This document shows, in pieces, positions 59,590 to 64,000 of a stretch of DNA of 64,000 nucleotides; position 1 is the stretch's first letter; the number at the start of each line of letters is the position of its first letter. The position numbers and the translations under genes are program-made. The stretch covers positions 9,313,141-9,377,140 of the forward strand of contig JAJEKV010000023.1 in NCBI GenBank assembly GCA_021234155.1, written 5' to 3'. Origin of the DNA: Isoetes taiwanensis. Lineage: Eukaryota > Streptophyta > Lycopodiopsida > Isoetales > Isoetaceae. The notes beneath the pieces are model-generated. The model saw only the letters and a program-made list of their open reading frames with translations, ran no database searches and had not been told where the DNA came from.

Positions 59590-59655
59590 GGGTCCCATAG
59601 GCTGGCTGGTCTCTGTGGATGATAAAAACACAATTCTATTCTATTCCATTCCTTT
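59590..59655 (+). mobile_element. LINE-A terminal segment and tail only
   Basis: CCATAGGCTGGCTGGTCTCT, then GTGGATGATAAAAACACAA and two or three TTCTA units, match the extreme 3' end of LINE-A. The preceding bases do not match the LINE-A body or hairpin. This may be an extremely truncated insertion or a different element with the same end. Confidence 0.65.
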
Positions 59656-59659
59656 TGGG

Positions 59660-61064
59660 ATGGTTATCCAATGCATGATGTACTTTGTTATGAGAGCTTT
59701 CACTGGAGGTACAGTCTTTGTTACCCCTTGAGGCATCATGGCTACACCCTCTACATCTATCTTCCATATTTTGATACCCTTCTTCGGCAGCCACTCTTGG
59801 TGCCCAGGCCTCATCTTATAGAACATTAAAGACTAACAATTTTTTTTGCAAAACTTAAACAAAATGCTTCTAGATGGCCAATCAAACATTCCTTCTTGTT
59901 AGGAATGTAGCTTTTCACAAAGCCCTTCCAATCATGGACTTCGTGCACAAAGTAAGGCATTGGACCTTTGAGCTACATTCCTTAAATAAATGTATTAACT
60001 CCATAATGATGAGTGCATTTGACCTTCTCAAAAGAGTGGAGTAGTTGCCAAATAGAGCATCTATATCATCATGTGTATGACCAAACATCATGGATGCCAA
60101 TTGCACCTCGTCAAATACACCCTGCCATACAAGGTAAGAAAAGTATGAGAACACATATCTATTCTTGTTCTGGCCAGAGCAATTATATCAAGCTGAAGGT
60201 AAAACCTCCTCGATAGCTTTTTTGGTTGCGAGATCTCCTTAGGAGGCACATCATATAGTTTGCCTATGTTATTGGTCACCTTGATCTTCAAAGCCTCGGA
60301 CTCTATAATTGAAGAACCCCATATACATGTCGATCTAGTTTGTCACATTGGTATATTCAGTTGAATCTTCTAGTGTCATCAATACATGATTGTAGGTCTA
60401 ATGTGAAAGTTATAGCTATCCTGCACTCCCCTCTCATTACTGACTTGGCTAACTTTGCAAGCCTAGGCACCGTAGCCTTATTCTGGTCCATTTTATCATG
60501 AATGATTATATAAGAGCTTCATTCGGTGAACGATGCGACAATGCTCACCAAGACCAATAATGGCTTCTGCAAGATAGTTATGTGGTCAAAAGAGCCTTCC
60601 ATTTGCTATGCTAGCTCATGTCTTTCTAATGGATCCCATGTTTTACTCAGTTTCTCTCGGATAACTATACGTGTGTTGCATTTACAAAAAGTTATGCGCT
60701 TGGCTATTGCAACCTCCGAGTAATTATCCTTCCAAATATGCAAGAAAGAAGCCTTGGACACATGCTTATTAGTCAGCCCTTCTACATCAATATCAACTTC
60801 TTGATGTATATCCTTATTGGTCAGAATCAAGAGCAGCTTTAATATATTCTTTCTTGTCCCTTGAGTGGTCTTCTTCAATCTACGTGACATAGTCTCAACA
60901 TTATCAACAACATAAAATGTGAATATGCTATCTGCTGCCAAAGTCTGAGATCTAAGTTTCATTGAACCTGAATTTTTATGCTCAGCTACCTTGTGGCCTT
61001 CTATAACAACTAACACACTACCACCATTAACATTAATTAACGTAAACCATTGCATCCAATACAT
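59660..61064 (-). pseudogene. DUF7869-type transposase-like gene, decayed
   Basis: The minus-strand pieces run in order: 61064-60606 (SFLHIWKDNYSEVAIAKRIT, FCKCNTRIVIREKL), then IIIHDKMDQNKATVPRLAKL near 60460-60520, then MFGHTHDDIDALFGNYSTLL near 60090-60035, and 59826-59641. The GHTHxDIDxxF motif and the DxMDQxK block are what I associate with the DUF7869 family, which is linked to DNA transposons in plants and animals. Several stops and shifts break it. The 5' end coincides with a long inverted repeat. Function in the family is not established. Confidence 0.55.
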
Positions 61065-61440
61065 TTAAATTAAATTCCCCCTAAATTCCCTTTTGGTTTG
61101 GATGCATATTCACTGCGGTTACTCGGACATCGAGAGTCGCCGGATGGGCATATTTGCCTTATGCCTTGATCTGGACCGTACATAACGATCCTCGTTTGTG
61201 GGGTATGCATGTACAAGTTTTTGTCAAAATACTATAAGGTTTGAGGGAATATACTTAATGGTTTTATTTTTGTACATGTATTGTTAGTTTTTAGGGGCTC
61301 TCGCTGCCCTACGTAACCCCGTGTGACCCAAACCAAAGGGTGTTTCAGGGGGGATTTAATTTAAATGTGTTGGATGCAATGATTTACGTTAATTAATGTT
61401 AATAGTAGTTGTGTATTAGTTGTTATGGTAAAAAAAATTT
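60993..61440. repeat. long inverted repeat at the 5' end of the DUF7869-like gene
   Basis: The left arm, about 60993-61101, and the right arm, about 61326-61440, are reverse complements over more than 100 bp with few mismatches. An example is ATTAACATTAATTAACGTAA near 61026 against TTACGTTAATTAATGTTAAT near 61383. CCCTTTTGGTTTGG near 61088 pairs with CCAAACCAAAGGG near 61329. The spacer is about 225 bp. The left arm includes the gene start, so the right arm carries an inverted copy of it. Confidence 0.85.
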
Positions 61441-61830
61441 GGGCCTTTCGGTCGCTAACAACTGTAAAAACCTTGGGGAATTGATGTGTTGAATCAAGGT
61501 TTAGTTCCAAGAAGAAGATGGAATTTATCAAAATATGGTTTGTATGTGGTACTTGGACAATATGAAAACTTGGTATGCGTGTCACTTCGAATATTTTGAA
61601 TGCAATGGGCTTTATCTTTATGTTTCAAAATGAAATAAACGCAAAACCAATAAGTAACCATAAACAATATGACCTATTAAACAAGCTAATGAAAGCAATG
61701 CTTGTAGAAGCTTGTATATCTATGTCCCTATATGAGTATGTAAGTTCCGACGTGATGTGAACATATCATTAAGATTTGCCCTGCCCCCCATCTTTACTGT
61801 TCACATAACCAATTTCTAAGATCGTCACTA
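61441..61830. other. no feature seen
   Basis: AT-rich DNA between the inverted repeat and the actin fragment. Confidence 0.35.
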
Positions 61831-62160
61831 TTAAGAAGAGTTGAATGTGACACTATATTTTCTCTCAGGAGGTGCAACCACCTTAATCACCTTCTTAATC
61901 TTCATGCTACTGGGAGCAAGTGCAGTAATTTGTTTGCTCATCCAATTGGCGATTCTAGAAAACATGGTAGATCCTCCATTGAGAACAATGTTACCATATA
62001 AATCCTCCCTAATATCCACATCACACTTCATGATAGACTTGTATGTTGGCTCTTGGATGTTTACAACCTCCATGCCAATTAAGGAAGGCTGAAATAGAAC
62101 CTCTGGGTATGTCATCGCTAGCTCCAATAGTAATAGCCTGGCCATCAGGACTAATCTAAA
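61831..62160 (-). pseudogene. actin 3' fragment
   Basis: The minus-strand reading GQAITIGA (second frame, near 62147), then [65 protein letters not shown] and [11 protein letters not shown] is unmistakably actin, about residues 245-340. The frame shifts near 62115. Four extra residues sit between SSMKIK and VVAPP. The fragment ends just after RKYSV, before the conserved WIGG, and then a stop follows. There is no intron in this part, as expected here for plant actin. No other actin exons are nearby. It is a truncated pseudogene. Confidence 0.93.
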
Positions 62161-62544
62161 TATAAAATGTACAAAACAATCCTTATGGATTTACCAAATG
62201 ATGAATGTGTAACTCAGCATTGAAACAAGTAGAAAATGGAAAGGAGCTTAGAAGTTTACTTCAGAGATATGCGTGATTTTAATAGATTCTGACTTTTTCT
62301 GCGTCAGAGATATGCGTGATTTTAACCTGCTAGAACACCACATAATCTTGACCCATTTGAAAAGCATGAGGTCGTTAACTACTTGGGAATACGTCCTAAT
62401 ATTTGTTCGTCCTAATACTCGCTTAGAATACATCTCTGGATGACCCCTTCTTGTCGGTTACCTTTTTTCTGCTACAAGCTTGAAGAGTATGAGATTGTTA
62501 TGACTATGGTGTTTCCATCAATAAGAATTTCATAGTGAGGCTGA
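62161..62544. other. unassigned, with a 22-bp direct repeat
   Basis: TCAGAGATATGCGTGATTTT occurs at 62261 and again at 62304. Otherwise nothing is recognised. Confidence 0.5.
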
Positions 62545-63552
62545 AACATAGAATAGAATAGAATAGAATAGAATAGAATAGTTTTTTTATCGTCCACTGA
62601 GACCAATCGGCCTATGGAACCCAGAAGGAGCGCAAACAAACTTATTCTTGTCGGGTTTAAAACCCCCCAGAAGGGTTCGAGAGAAAAAAACCGTGGCAGT
62701 AATAAGAATGCTGTCAAACTGTACAAGTATACATCATCATGAAATAAATGTGTATGTACATGTCAAGTGCGTGCCCGAGGACATAGCTGATCTCGCATGT
62801 CCATGACCTCCTGGAGGTATGATCCTAGCATCCGCACGGATGCCGTGCTCAATGTCACATGTAGCGGTGACCGGGCGACCAACTCGGCATAGCGGCGTCC
62901 GGATTTGATCATATCTTTGGGCAACTTTGAAGGGTATGAGATTCATCCTCAATGACTCCCATTTGGCAAAGATTGTGAGATTCGCCCCGGCGTGGCTCAC
63001 CAATCCATCCGCTTTGTCTCAATTCGAAGATGATGTGCCCCGATGCGAATGGAGGCAATGAGTCTCGCGTCTTTTCATGGGCAAGTGGGTGCGAGGGTAG
63101 CATTGTGGGCCTCATTCCAATGTGGGATTTATGTGGCGGTAGTGTGTCTTTGTCTTGACTGTTCAAGGTATTTGCCATCCCAAAGCTTTGCCGATGAAGC
63201 AAGCGTCAAGATATTACCTCAAGCTATGGCGATCCGCCTCTGTTTGCACATGTATGCACTCGTGCTCCTCGCACATTCCATCTAGCCATCCATTGAGCTC
63301 TCTTTTCCCTCCAGCAGGCCTTGAGGCGTTGTGGCCCCATTGCCATGATATAAGCTAGTTTTGGGAGACGAGCATCGTCCATGTTGACCACCTTCTGAAA
63401 ATAGACAATGTGGCGATCAAGGGCCGCCCTCTGAAGAGGCAAGAATCCTGTTTCCTGCAGTAGAATTTGATATGGGACTGTGGACTTCACCCCTAGTGCT
63501 CGTACCAAGAAGGCTTTCTGCACCTGCTCCAAGTCATTCCAAGTAGCGAGTA
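62545..63552 (-). mobile_element. LINE-A copy, 5'-truncated, minus strand
   Basis: The tail is (TAGAA)n at 62545-62580 on the plus strand, then the inverted terminal segment and hairpin (62641-62706). On the minus strand, 63571-63224 reads SLATWNDLEQVQKAFLVRAL, KSTVPYQILLQETGFLPLQR and AMGPQRLKACWREKRAQW. The knuckle region follows at 62950-63040 (CQMGVIEDESHTLQSCP). The 5' break falls within the VVSLATW segment. Two or more frameshifts. No clear target-site duplication. Confidence 0.85.
62641..62706 (-). promoter_or_regulatory. LINE-A 3' UTR stem-loop (third copy)
   Basis: On the minus strand CTTATTACTGCC (from 62706) faces CGACAAGAATAAG (ending 62641). The interior again has TTTTTTTCTCTCGAACCC, a G-run and TTTTAAACCCG. 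Pairing is weaker than in the other copies. Confidence 0.65.
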
Positions 63553-64000
63553 AGCTAGAAGCTCTAATCATTCAAATCTATCAGTTATGCAAAAAGACTG
63601 GCAAAAGTCCAAAGATTCGCTTAGATTAGATGTTTGGATGACCCCTTATGCATCGATCAAAGCTGGAAGAATCGTACAAGATCACACAGTTGAAGTGGCT
63701 CTCAATTAATTCAAAAAGATGACTCCGCACTTAAGGTTCCTCTGTAGGATGTAATTATTAAGGAAGCTAAAAGATTATCATCTGGTGCATTTTGCTAGAA
63801 CGTAGCATGGATAGATAATATCAGGAAATAAATAACAAACCAGAGAAGTCAATGTGTTCCAAGCTCCAGCTTTTCTGTAATCGATTTCTTCTACTCTAGG
63901 ATTATGTGTTCAGGTTGTCTAGCTCTACTCCACCTTCGAAAATTAGCCGATTATTATTCTTATCATGAGAAAAACTATAACAACCTAAGTAAGTACTGTT
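63553..64000. other. no feature seen
   Basis: AT-rich DNA to the end of the window. No coding or repeat structure is recognised. Confidence 0.4.

Overview
This 64 kb window looks like nuclear DNA of a land plant. The main evidence is two intact multi-exon glycolytic genes with GT-AG introns and plant-type proteins: a plastid-type glucose-6-phosphate isomerase and a plant cytosolic pyruvate kinase. A plant chromovirus-like Ty3/gypsy element and an actin fragment agree with this. Genes are sparse, intergenic DNA is AT-rich, and old non-LTR retrotransposons cover much of the window, so a large genome is likely. A seed-free plant such as a fern is plausible, but the window does not prove it.

Layout. 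1-5.4 kb: mostly unassigned, with one foldback/MITE-like element (1438-1841) and two exon-like blocks. 5.4-16.5 kb: a cluster of LINE copies from two families. LINE-A has an AP-endonuclease, a reverse transcriptase, an H/C-type C-terminal knuckle, a 3' stem-loop and a TTCTA-repeat tail; its most complete copy is 11949-16488. LINE-B has a zf-RVT-type C terminus and a poly(A) tail. 17.2-18.2 kb: an intact four-exon HYPK-like gene. 18.2-31 kb: unassigned DNA with a MYB/SANT-like remnant, a LINE-B copy and a broken leucine-rich-repeat gene.

31.4-40.2 kb is the genic core, all on the minus strand: plastid-type glucose-6-phosphate isomerase (14 exons), tRNA-Gly(GCC) and cytosolic-type pyruvate kinase (16 exons). 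The two enzymes act at different steps and probably in different compartments (plastid starch/hexose metabolism versus the last step of cytosolic glycolysis). Nothing in the sequence shows that they are co-regulated.

40.2-64 kb is again repeat-dominated. It holds LINE fragments, a complete-ended Ty3/gypsy element (47443-53798, minus strand, TGATA target duplication) that lost half of its RT and most of RNase H, and an unusual dimeric palindromic element nested in that element's 3' region. It also holds a LINE-A copy nested in a third LINE, a decayed DUF7869-type transposase-like gene beside a long inverted repeat, an actin 3' fragment and a minus-strand LINE-A copy.

The most interesting signal is a structured 3' hairpin shared by three LINE-A copies and by the otherwise unrelated element at 48.4-49.3 kb. 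Its outer stem is kept while its sequence changes. This suggests a 3' RNA recognition module shared between an autonomous LINE family and a possible non-autonomous partner.
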